Of a DNA stretch of 14,580 bases, positions 8,133 through 14,580 are shown piece after piece; positions within the stretch are counted from its first letter, which is position 1; every line of letters starts with the position of its first letter. The stretch comes from Bacillota bacterium (lineage in GTDB: Bacteria; Bacillota; Clostridia; Christensenellales; Aristaeellaceae): assembly GCA_023460055.1 (NCBI GenBank), contig JAEWRJ010000125.1:1-14580 (forward strand), read 5' to 3'. The notes below the pieces were generated by a model. It was not told where the DNA came from and did not search any database. It saw nothing but the letters and a program-made list of their open reading frames with translations. The position numbers were made by a program, and so were the translations under genes.

Positions 8133-8989
8133 GCAAGGGCCTCCTTCAGCCGGGCAATGATATGATCGGCGGGATTGATGCCGCTTAATTCCCTCAACGC
8201 CGTAAAGTGGGCATTGGAGTTGACCTCGCACAGCAGCGGCCCATCCTTTGACATCAGCAGATCCACGCCGCCGAAATCCAGCCCCAGCTTTTCGCAGGCT
8301 GACAGGGCGATAGCGGATTCTTCCGCACTGACCTCATGCCTGTTGGCAGAACCACCGCCGGCGATGTTGGCCCGGAAGTCTCCCGTATGGTTCACCCGCT
8401 CCATAGCGGCCACCACCTTTCCGCCCACAACATAGAGCCTCAGATCCCGGCCGGCGCTTTCTTTGATAAATCGCTGGAACAAGACCGGCTCGCCTGCCAT
8501 CGCGCGTACGCGCCGGGCCGCCTCATCAACCGTATGCGCCAGGAATACCTGGGCGCCGAAGGATCCGCAGCCCGCCTTGATCACAAAAGGCAGCCCGAGG
8601 CGCAGCGCGGCGTCCTGTACAAACTCAGCCCGGGTATATCCGACGTTCCCGAATGTGAAAGGGCACAGCATTGTGTCGGGCATCGGGATGCCCTGGTCCT
8701 TTAGATGCAGCCAGGTCAGCGTTTTATCATCGCAAAGGCGGATGGCTTCTGAAGGGTTAAACAGCCGCAGGCCTTTGGACTCAAGCGTTTTCGCCAGGCG
8801 CTGATCCTTATCCCAGAACAAAGCAGCTTTCGGCAGGGAGGAAAAACTGTCCCCCCTTAAAAAATCAGCGTTTGTGCGGTGGGCCAGAGCGATGCCCTGC
8901 CCAAGAGCGGCCTGCGTGAGGGTCTGCCGCAGGCCTTCGGTTGCCTTTGACTGCCAGAAGGCATTGTCGATGTACAGGGCTTCTTTCAA
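8129..8989 (-). CDS. RimK-like ATP-grasp ligase (first of a tandem pair, TTG start)
   Basis: The 286-residue protein has the full RimK-type ATP-grasp set: CDDKT (86-90), FVIKAGCGSFGAQ (135-147), RDLRLYVVG (181-189), DFRANIAGGGSA (204-215), GVDLL (241-245) and the intact metal motif CEVNSN (254-259). This predicts ATP-dependent ligation of an amino acid, often glutamate, to a carboxylate on a peptide or small molecule. It is recognisably paralogous to its downstream neighbour, and the two overlap by 4 bases. The start must be TTG at 8987-8989: GAGGT lies 6 bases upstream, and the codon at 8998-9000 is an in-frame TGA, which excludes any earlier start. A TTG start suggests low, controlled translation. 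The gene diverges from the MgtC-family gene across a region of under 100 bases. The actual substrate cannot be told from sequence. Confidence 0.87.
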   Translation of the reverse strand: MKEALYIDNAFWQSKATEGLRQTLTQAALGQGIALAHRTNADFLRGDSFSSLPKAALFWDKDQRLAKTLESKGLRLFNPSEAIRLCDDKTLTWLHLKDQGIPMPDTMLCPFTFGNVGYTRAEFVQDAALRLGLPFVIKAGCGSFGAQVFLAHTVDEAARRVRAMAGEPVLFQRFIKESAGRDLRLYVVGGKVVAAMERVNHTGDFRANIAGGGSANRHEVSAEESAIALSACEKLGLDFGGVDLLMSKDGPLLCEVNSNAHFTALRELSGINPADHIIARLKEALA

Positions 8990-9021
8990 TGTGATACCTC
9001 ACTTGTTTTGCATGCTGTCGC

Positions 9022-9050
9022 TTGCGGAGTTGCAAAGACCATGCTATGAT
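9022..9050 (+). promoter_or_regulatory. Probable extended -10 promoter of the MgtC-family gene
   Basis: TTGCGG (9022-9027) is followed after 17 bases by TATGAT (9045-9050), which has the extended -10 dinucleotide TG at 9042-9043. The start would be near 9057, leaving a leader of about 29 bases. That is too short for a magnesium-sensing riboswitch. The heptamer CTATGAT at 9044-9050 is repeated at 9060-9066, flanking the predicted start. Confidence 0.5.
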
Positions 9051-9085
9051 GATAATTGGCTATGATACCTTGAAAGGTGATGCAA

Positions 9086-9817
9086 ATGGACTTCTTAAAC
9101 TCCTTCGACTTCTTGGCGTTCAGACCGATCAGCAATCTGGATGTCATGCTGCGGGTGCTGTTTGCGCTTGTTGTCGGCTTTATTATCGGCGTAGAGCGTG
9201 AATATAAGAATCGCCCTGCCGGGCTGCGTACCCATGTGCTGGTCTGCCTGGGCGCCTGCTCCATCGCCTTGCTTGAAAGCCTACAGCTGCATACCAGCAT
9301 TGTCAATGCCAGCAGCAATTTGAGTGTCAGCATCACCATCGGGCGCATGTCCGCGCAAGTCATCAGCGGCATCGGTTTTCTTGGCGCGGGTACCATTTTC
9401 ACCGCGCAAAAGAAGATAACCGGGCTCACCACCGCGGCAGGCCTGTGGAACGTGGCCTGCCTTGGCCTGATGATCGGCTTTGGCTACTACTGGCTGGCGC
9501 TGGGCATCGCCATACTGATCATCCTGGTGCTTTTCCTTCTGGGGCGCTTTATCCGCATCAACACGGTCAAGCATGTGGAGGTCAAGTTCGTCAACAGGGC
9601 GGAATCCATCAAGTTCATCAACGATTATTTCTCACAGATCGGCGTGCTTGTGCTGGATGTGGACTTCCACGTGGAAATGCTCAAGAGCGTTGATAACAAA
9701 AGCCTTTATACCAACATATATACGCTCAGGCTTCCCGGCCGGGTGAACTACACCGATATCGTTACCAAGCTGTCGGAGAGCGCATTTATCCATACGGTGC
9801 GCACAAGGAGCGTGTAG
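9086..9817 (+). CDS. MgtC/SapB-family inner membrane protein
   Basis: The N-terminal half (about 18-150) is hydrophobic with four to five helices and carries the family signature: GFIIGVERE, then NRPAGLRTHVLVCLGA, and AQVISGIGFLGAGTI. The C-terminal 85 or so residues form a soluble ACT-like domain, as in longer MgtC/YhiD homologues. MgtC proteins are linked to growth under magnesium limitation and, in pathogens, to survival in macrophages and modulation of the F-type ATPase. In commensals the role is poorly defined. Four in-frame starts are close together (GTG 9077, ATG 9080, ATG 9086). ATG 9086 is chosen because AAGGTG (9074-9079) then has a 6-base spacer, giving 243 residues. It is a single-gene transcript between a divergent promoter region and a strong terminator. 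Confidence 0.92.
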   Translation: MDFLNSFDFLAFRPISNLDVMLRVLFALVVGFIIGVEREYKNRPAGLRTHVLVCLGACSIALLESLQLHTSIVNASSNLSVSITIGRMSAQVISGIGFLGAGTIFTAQKKITGLTTAAGLWNVACLGLMIGFGYYWLALGIAILIILVLFLLGRFIRINTVKHVEVKFVNRAESIKFINDYFSQIGVLVLDVDFHVEMLKSVDNKSLYTNIYTLRLPGRVNYTDIVTKLSESAFIHTVRTRSV

Positions 9818-9840
9818 TTTAACATCACCGCAGGGTTTCA

Positions 9841-9871
9841 TAAAAGAGGGAGCAAAACGCTCCCTCTTTTA
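9841..9871. terminator. Strong bidirectional terminator between the MgtC and nucleoside kinase genes
   Basis: TAAAAGAGGGAGC (9841-9853) pairs perfectly with GCTCCCTCTTTTA (9859-9871) around a 5-base loop. The A-rich and T-rich ends serve as U-tracts in either direction. It lies 23 bases after the MgtC stop on the plus strand and 11 bases beyond the nucleoside kinase stop on the minus strand. Confidence 0.93.
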
Positions 9872-9882
9872 TCGTCACCGGC

Positions 9883-11559
9883 TTACTCTTCAAGAGGCTC
9901 GGGATGAAGGTATAAAGTGTTTCCGCCCAAAAACTCGCGCAGGATGCTCAGCGGGGGGATCTCATCCATGACTGACAGATCAACCGGCAGCATGTAATGG
10001 AGCATCTTCACCAGACGGTTGCAGCGGATATAGTTGGGGTCGTCCTTTGGCACGGCCCGCAGGATATCATAGGCGATGGTCCGGAAGAAGGGCAGCTCGT
10101 AGTGCAGCGCGGAATTGAATACGATGTCGGCTTCCTCCTGGAAGGGGAAGATCCACTTTTCCTCTCCCTTGCGTACGCTGTCCCACATGGCAAGCGTGTC
10201 CTCCGGCCTGGTGCCGCGGAACTGCTTGTCACGCACCAAGCGGCGCAGCAGGCGGGCGTCCGTCGTGCGGATACGGTTGTGGTTATCAAGGTTTACGCTG
10301 GTCAGTTGGCTGATATAGATCAGGCAGGTCAGCCGGCGTTCAAAGCCTTCATGGAGGGCGGGGTTGAGCGCGTGAATGCCTTCAATGATCAAAGGCTGAT
10401 CAGGCGCGACGCGTGTGGGAACATAGCGTTCCTCGCGTTTTTTTGTTTGAAAGCTGAACCGGGGCATCTGCGCTTCTTCGCCCCGCAGAAGCTGTCCGAG
10501 GCATTCTCTGAAAAAATCAACATCCAGCGCGCTCAGCGCCTCGAGGTCCGGCTTTCCGTCCGCTTCAAGCGGCAGATCATCGCGGTCAATGTAAAAATCA
10601 TCCAGCGAGATGATCATGGGCCTGAGCCTGTTCACCCGCAGGTGAATGGCGAGCCGGTTGGCAAAGGTTGTTTTACCGCTGGAAGAAGGCCCGGCAATGA
10701 AGATGGCGCGGGCGTCACGGTTGACGATATCCTGCGCGATCTCGGACAGCGTTTTGTCATGCAAGGCTTCGTTGACGCGGATCAGCTCCCGGATACCGCC
10801 CTTTTCGATGAGCGTGTTCAGCTCCGCCACTGTAGAACAGCCGAGCATTCGGCACCAGTCGCTCGACTCGCGGTGGACGGCCATGTGCTTGGGCAGGCTG
10901 TAATAAGTTGCCGGCCGTGAGGGGTCTTTGGCGTCCGGCATCAGGGCGACCAGACCGGGGGCATGCGAGCGCAGATCAAACACGGGTGTATAGCCGGTGC
11001 TGGGCAGCATCGCGCCGTAAAAATACTCATATTCACCGTCGAGCTCATAAACGTCGAAATAATTGTATGGGCGGTAGGCCAGCAGCCTCGCTTTATCCTC
11101 GCTGCCCTTTTGCCTGAAATAGTCGATGGCTTTTTCGCGCGTCCATCTGTGGCGGGAAAACGGCAGATCGCAGGATATGATATGACGCATTTCGCGCTCA
11201 ATTTCCCCGATGTCAAAGGATGTCAGGCGCAGATTGTCAAATTCGACATAGACGCCCTGACCGAGCGAATGCTCGATCAAGGGATCTGCACCCGGAAAAC
11301 AACGCTTGGCAGCCAGAAGGAATACAAAACGCAGGGAACGCTCGTAGATCCGGCGTCCCTCTTCGTCACTGTAGGTGATGGGGGAGAGCAATGCGTCCCG
11401 GTCAAGGGTGGCGCACAGCTCATGCACCCGGCTTCCCTCGAACGCGCCCATCAGGCTGCCGGGCGGGATCTGCGGCAGCAGTATCTCCAGCGCCTGGGCA
11501 ACCTTGACCGGCGCGTCAAACTGGTAGCTTATTCCTGAAACGGTGATCGTAAAGGACAA
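9883..11559 (-). CDS. TGS-domain nucleoside (uridine-type) kinase
   Basis: The 558-residue protein joins a threonyl-tRNA-synthetase-like N-terminal part to a uridine kinase/phosphoribulokinase-type P-loop kinase, a fusion known in Clostridia and Thermotoga. A TGS domain lies at about 1-62 and an SAD-like region follows. The synthetase HxxxH motif appears only as HSLGQ (97-101). The kinase domain has Walker A GPSSSGKTT (290-298) and ISLDDFYIDRDDL (317-329), and predicts phosphorylation of a nucleoside by NTP; the true substrate in this subfamily is uncertain. A longer frame begins at ATG 11622, but it overlaps the upstream gene by 59 bases and has no Shine-Dalgarno site. TTG 11557-11559 is preferred: GAGGT, which overlaps the upstream stop codon, lies 6 bases before it, and the TGS fold starts right there. 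It is the last gene of the RpiR operon. Confidence 0.9.
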   Translation of the reverse strand: MSFTITVSGISYQFDAPVKVAQALEILLPQIPPGSLMGAFEGSRVHELCATLDRDALLSPITYSDEEGRRIYERSLRFVFLLAAKRCFPGADPLIEHSLGQGVYVEFDNLRLTSFDIGEIEREMRHIISCDLPFSRHRWTREKAIDYFRQKGSEDKARLLAYRPYNYFDVYELDGEYEYFYGAMLPSTGYTPVFDLRSHAPGLVALMPDAKDPSRPATYYSLPKHMAVHRESSDWCRMLGCSTVAELNTLIEKGGIRELIRVNEALHDKTLSEIAQDIVNRDARAIFIAGPSSSGKTTFANRLAIHLRVNRLRPMIISLDDFYIDRDDLPLEADGKPDLEALSALDVDFFRECLGQLLRGEEAQMPRFSFQTKKREERYVPTRVAPDQPLIIEGIHALNPALHEGFERRLTCLIYISQLTSVNLDNHNRIRTTDARLLRRLVRDKQFRGTRPEDTLAMWDSVRKGEEKWIFPFQEEADIVFNSALHYELPFFRTIAYDILRAVPKDDPNYIRCNRLVKMLHYMLPVDLSVMDEIPPLSILREFLGGNTLYLHPEPLEE

Positions 11560-11563
11560 TGGT

Positions 11564-12496
11564 TTACCTCTCTCTCTGGGCTGTGGCCTTCTGCTGCCAT
11601 TGCAAATGCTTGGTGACGACATAGGCCGGGTTCTGTTCGTCTGAAATAATGATCTTGCGCCTGGCGATCAGTTCCTGTTTTTCATTGGTGTCAAAAGCCA
11701 CCTGGACGTACATCAGGCCGTGATCGGGGCAGTCGGCCAGGGCGGTGCGTATCCCTCGCTGCAGGACATAGCCCTCCATCACGCGGCCTTTCTTGCCGCA
11801 GACAGGGCAGGGAATCAGCTTGCCGAAGCTGCTTGCATAATACCCGCGCTCGCTCTTGACCAGCTTCTCGTCGCCGGTTTCACGTTTGCCTAAACGCGTC
11901 TTGCCCAGCTGGCGGGCGGATTCAGGGTGGTTGAAAATGGCCGCGGCATCCGGAAAACGCTGATATACCAGGGCGGTATAGTAGGCGTCGTCCACCGCGT
12001 TATGAAAGGGATGCTCGTCGCTGGCCTCGATGCCGTAATAACTCAGCGCGGCGGACAAGCCTTTGCGATCCTTCCCGCCCTCATTGACCGCGCAGTATAG
12101 GCTTTGCAGGTCATAAAAAGGGGGGAGACTGCACTTGGATTTAAAGAAATCAAGGTTCTGCTGGAAAACTGAAATATCGTCGCTGCCCCAGGTCAACAGC
12201 ACAGCGTCCTCCCCGCACCACTCGAGGAACTCTTTGAGCGCCTCCTGAAAGCTGGGAGCATCTGCCAGATCCTCCTGCGTAATGCCGGTGATGCGGCGGA
12301 TGCGCGGGTGCAGCTTCATATAGTGCTGCGGGGTGATCAGGCGGTTGAATGAGCCCCTCATCCTTCTTTGTTCGTCAAGCTTGACAGCGCCTATCTGAAT
12401 CATTTCAAACATTAACCGGTCGCCTACGCGGCGAAATGGGCTGCTCTGGTGGCTTAAAGGCTGGTTCCATTCCAAATCAATGACGATGTAATGCAC
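11564..12496 (-). CDS. DEDDh 3'-5' exonuclease with C-terminal zinc-ribbon-like tail
   Basis: The first 180 residues of this 310-residue protein form an RNase T/DnaQ-like exonuclease. Exo I is IDLEWN (D7, E9), Exo II is TWGSDD (D106 or D107) and Exo III is HNAVDD (H165, D170), so all DEDDh metal ligands are present. The opening IVIDLEWNQP resembles the KapD/ERI-1 branch, which often trims RNA. After a linker, CPVC (230-233) and CPDH (256-259) could form a C3H zinc site, perhaps for nucleic-acid binding. The start is GTG at 12494-12496. The AGGAG upstream is about 11 bases away, longer than ideal, so initiation may be weak. The gene lies 31 bases after the flavoprotein gene and 4 bases before the nucleoside kinase TTG. 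Whether the substrate is DNA or RNA is not decided by sequence. Confidence 0.88.
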   Translation of the reverse strand: MHYIVIDLEWNQPLSHQSSPFRRVGDRLMFEMIQIGAVKLDEQRRMRGSFNRLITPQHYMKLHPRIRRITGITQEDLADAPSFQEALKEFLEWCGEDAVLLTWGSDDISVFQQNLDFFKSKCSLPPFYDLQSLYCAVNEGGKDRKGLSAALSYYGIEASDEHPFHNAVDDAYYTALVYQRFPDAAAIFNHPESARQLGKTRLGKRETGDEKLVKSERGYYASSFGKLIPCPVCGKKGRVMEGYVLQRGIRTALADCPDHGLMYVQVAFDTNEKQELIARRKIIISDEQNPAYVVTKHLQWQQKATAQRER

Positions 12497-12527
12497 GTGT
12501 CAGGTGTCTCCTGTGTTTAATACTTGA

Positions 12528-13763
12528 TCAGTGCGCTGCGTGATGACCGGCCAGCGCGCCGGTGGAAAATGCTGCCTGAAGGTTGAAGCCGCCGGTGTAA
12601 GCATCCACATCCAGCACTTCGCCTGCGAAGTAAAGGCCCGGCACCTTTTTTGACTGCATGGTGGAAGGGTCGACATCTCTGACGTCGACGCCCCCGCGCG
12701 TCACCACCGCCTCACTGATCGGGCGGGGCCGCGTGAGACCTATGGGCAGCCTTTTAAGGGTCCCGATGATCTGCCTGCGCTCCTGCGCGCTGATCTGGCC
12801 CGACTGCTTGCGGGGATCGACGGGGCATACCATGGGGAAGGCGGCGGCCAGCGAGGAGGGCATCAGCTGGGTGAGTACGCCGGACAGCTGCTTTTTTCCC
12901 GCCTCCTGCAGGAGGCTTTTCAGGCGCGCGTCCAGCTGCTCCAAACTGACGGCGGGCTTGAGATCGATAAAACAGGTGACTGTGCCGCAATCTATCCCCG
13001 CCAGGTGGCTGCTCATGCTGAGTACCAGCGGGCCTGTGATGCCCCAGTGCGCGAAGAGCAGTTCACCCTGCTGGGAAAACAGCGTCTTTTTGCCCGCGCG
13101 TGCTTCCAGAACAACATTTTTGAGCGACAAGCCCTGCAGGGGCCGCGCCCATTCGTCCGAGGTCTCATAGGAAATCAGTGTCGGGAGGGTATCTGTCACC
13201 CTGTGGTCAAGCGCTCTGGCCAGCACATAGCCGTCTCCGGTGGAGCCGGTCACGGGATAGCTGAGGCCGCCTGTGGCGATGATCACGCTGTCGGCCTCGA
13301 AGCGGCCGCCGCCCTCGGTGACGATGATGAAAGCGCCTGAGGGATCTGTTTCAATCGTCTGCACCCGCTCCCGCAGGCGTATGTCCGCGCCTTCGGTGCC
13401 GCGGGTGAGGGCGCGCGTTACATCCGAAGCCTTCTGAGACACGGGGAATACGCGGTTGCCGCGCTCCACCATCGTATCACAGTTTAGCTCCCGCAGCACA
13501 TCCCGCAGGCCTTCAGACGGTAAAAAGCGGAGCGCGGCATAGAGAAAACGCGGGTTGCGGGGGACGTTTGATAAAAAATCCTCTCCCTGGGCGGCGTTTG
13601 TCACATTGCAGCGCCCTTTGCCGGTAATGTATAGTTTTTTGCCAAGCTTTTCATTGCGCTCAAGCAAGGTAACCCGCGCCCCTTCCCTCAGGGCGAACAG
13701 AGCGGCCATCATGCCGGCCGGGCCGCCGCCGATGACGGCGACGCGTTTAGGTTTTTCCGGCAT
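12528..13763 (-). CDS. HI0933/BaiN-type NAD(P)/FAD-dependent oxidoreductase
   Basis: This is a 411-residue flavoprotein with an N-terminal Rossmann motif, VAVIGGGPAG (8-17), and the family signature ITGKGRCNVTN near residue 50. The C-terminal FAD motif GLYFAGEVLDVDAYTGGFN is followed by LQAAFSTGALAG. The family (YhiN, BaiN/RdsA) is widespread. A clostridial member was implicated in bile-acid reduction, but most members are uncharacterised, so no bile-acid role should be assumed. The frame extends to 13823, but ATG 13763 fits the Rossmann start and the usual length. That ATG lies inside the 3' end of the RpiR gene, a 17-base overlap. The site has only a weak Shine-Dalgarno match, so translation is probably coupled to rpiR. 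An exonuclease gene follows after 31 bases. Confidence 0.92.
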   Translation of the reverse strand: MPEKPKRVAVIGGGPAGMMAALFALREGARVTLLERNEKLGKKLYITGKGRCNVTNAAQGEDFLSNVPRNPRFLYAALRFLPSEGLRDVLRELNCDTMVERGNRVFPVSQKASDVTRALTRGTEGADIRLRERVQTIETDPSGAFIIVTEGGGRFEADSVIIATGGLSYPVTGSTGDGYVLARALDHRVTDTLPTLISYETSDEWARPLQGLSLKNVVLEARAGKKTLFSQQGELLFAHWGITGPLVLSMSSHLAGIDCGTVTCFIDLKPAVSLEQLDARLKSLLQEAGKKQLSGVLTQLMPSSLAAAFPMVCPVDPRKQSGQISAQERRQIIGTLKRLPIGLTRPRPISEAVVTRGGVDVRDVDPSTMQSKKVPGLYFAGEVLDVDAYTGGFNLQAAFSTGALAGHHAAH

Positions 13764-14580
13764 ATACACGATAGGCGTCCCACACCGATTCCATCTGCGC
13801 GAAGTTGTGGTTGAGCGTTTCACGCTTGAGGTTGCCCAGGGCGGCGATCAGCGCGTTGATCAGAGACATCGGTGCCGCCAGTGAATCGGCAAAAGAGGTC
13901 ATATCCGTGCGCGCGGCCAGGCAGAGGCTGGCTACCTCGTTGAGGGGGCTGAGGGGGCCGTCGGTGATGCCGATGACTTTCACGCCGCGGGACTTGGCAA
14001 ACTGCATGCATTCCAGCGTGCGGTTTGAGTAGCGGGGGAACGAGATGGCGATCATCACATCGCCGGGCTTGATGCGGGCGATGGTCTCAAAAGTGTCATT
14101 GACCGTACTTGATATCACGCGCACATCATCAAAAATATAGCGCAGATAGTAGCCGAAAAACTCACTCAGCGGAGCCGCCGAGCGCAGACCCAGCAGATAG
14201 ATGGCGCTGGCTTTTGAGATCTCCTCCACCACCTGGGAAAATACTTCTTTGTCCATCCCTTCGATGGTGGCGCGGATGTTTTGCATATCAGTCTTCAAGA
14301 CCTCAACGGGCAGTTCCTCCGCTGTGAGGTCATTGGATATGGACAGGCGCTGGGCGGGGGTGAGGCGGTGGCGTACAATCTCCTTGAGCGCGCGCTGCAT
14401 TTGGGGATAGCCCTCGTACCCGCAGGCGTTGGCAAAGCGTACCACCGTGCTTTCAGAGATGCTGACCACCTCGCCCAGACGGGCCGCGGTCATAAAGACC
14501 ACCTTGTCGTAGTTTTCTTCGATAAAAGCCGCGATCTTGCGATGGCCCTTGCTCAGCCGCTGGCCGGACAGGTTGAGCTG
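13747..14580 (-). CDS. RpiR-family transcriptional regulator, HTH plus SIS domain (5' end outside window)
   Basis: 277 codons are visible and the frame stays open to the window edge, so the GTG at 14502 is internal. The RpiR helix-turn-helix lies upstream and across it, with RLSKGHRKIAAFIEEN, then SISESTVVRFANACGYEGYP. The family is usually about 280-290 residues, so only a few N-terminal residues are missing. The C-terminal half is a SIS (sugar isomerase) fold, with YLLGLRSAA, the strand DVMIAISFPRYSN, and GVKVIGITD. This fold in the family binds phosphosugars and controls sugar-catabolic genes. Its 3' end overlaps the BaiN-type gene by 17 bases, so it heads a four-gene operon. No sugar gene is adjacent inside the window, so its regulon cannot be named. 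Confidence 0.93.
   Translation of the reverse strand, partial: QLNLSGQRLSKGHRKIAAFIEENYDKVVFMTAARLGEVVSISESTVVRFANACGYEGYPQMQRALKEIVRHRLTPAQRLSISNDLTAEELPVEVLKTDMQNIRATIEGMDKEVFSQVVEEISKASAIYLLGLRSAAPLSEFFGYYLRYIFDDVRVISSTVNDTFETIARIKPGDVMIAISFPRYSNRTLECMQFAKSRGVKVIGITDGPLSPLNEVASLCLAARTDMTSFADSLAAPMSLINALIAALGNLKRETLNHNFAQMESVWDAYRVYAGKT

Noticed and set aside
8986..9432. 148-codon minus-strand frame opposite the start of the MgtC gene
   Set aside because: It overlaps a clear MgtC signature on the other strand and has no start signal or recognisable motifs.
9997..11538. Long plus-strand open frames (9997-10920 and 10963-11538) opposite the nucleoside kinase
   Set aside because: They are antisense shadows of a well-supported kinase with Walker A and TGS domains, and no domain or start signal was seen.

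Overview
The window reads as ordinary chromosome from a moderately GC-rich anaerobic Firmicute, probably of the class Clostridia. This rests on gene content: a TGS-domain nucleoside kinase, an HI0933/BaiN-type flavoprotein, a CotH-family kinase, RimK-like ATP-grasp enzymes and an RpiR regulator. Strong purine-rich Shine-Dalgarno sites and frequent non-ATG starts agree with it. The assignment below phylum level is a guess. No rRNA, tRNA, CRISPR array, insertion sequence or phage gene was seen. No stretch longer than 300 bases lacks a gene.

Layout. (1) Positions 1-3474, plus strand: the 3' part of mnmE (tRNA wobble-uridine modification GTPase), then a secreted NAGPA-type phosphodiester glycosidase-like protein and a 12-helix MFS-type membrane protein. 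The three are closely spaced like an operon and end at a hairpin terminator at 3493-3516. (2) Positions 3475-4038: an AT-rich island with a small secreted protein carrying two CxxC motifs (minus strand). It has a near-perfect sigma-A promoter that runs into a (TA)13 tract. (3) Positions 4039-8989, minus strand: two overlapping RimK-like ATP-grasp ligases, then a large membrane-anchored protein with three lamin-tail domains, a chitobiase-like beta-sandwich and a CotH kinase domain, ending at its own terminator. (4) Positions 9086-9817, plus strand: an MgtC/SapB-family membrane protein divergent from the ATP-grasp pair, ending in a strong bidirectional hairpin at 9841-9871. (5) Positions 9883-14580, minus strand: a four-gene operon of RpiR-SIS regulator (5' end outside the window), BaiN-type flavoprotein, DEDDh exonuclease with a C-terminal zinc-ribbon-like tail, and TGS/nucleoside kinase.

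How the genes work together. Regions 1 and 5 are mostly housekeeping. The most unusual part is region 3 with its neighbour in region 2. Two peptide-ligase-type ATP-grasp enzymes sit directly upstream, on the same strand, of an extracytoplasmic protein kinase with adhesion-like repeats. A cysteine-bearing secreted miniprotein follows. CotH kinases, and some ATP-grasp proteins such as YheC/YheD, are associated with spore coats in Bacillus. An envelope or coat modification locus is therefore a reasonable hypothesis, but no substrate peptide is visible and the link is inference. I did not find convincing evidence of an entirely new defence or mobile system.
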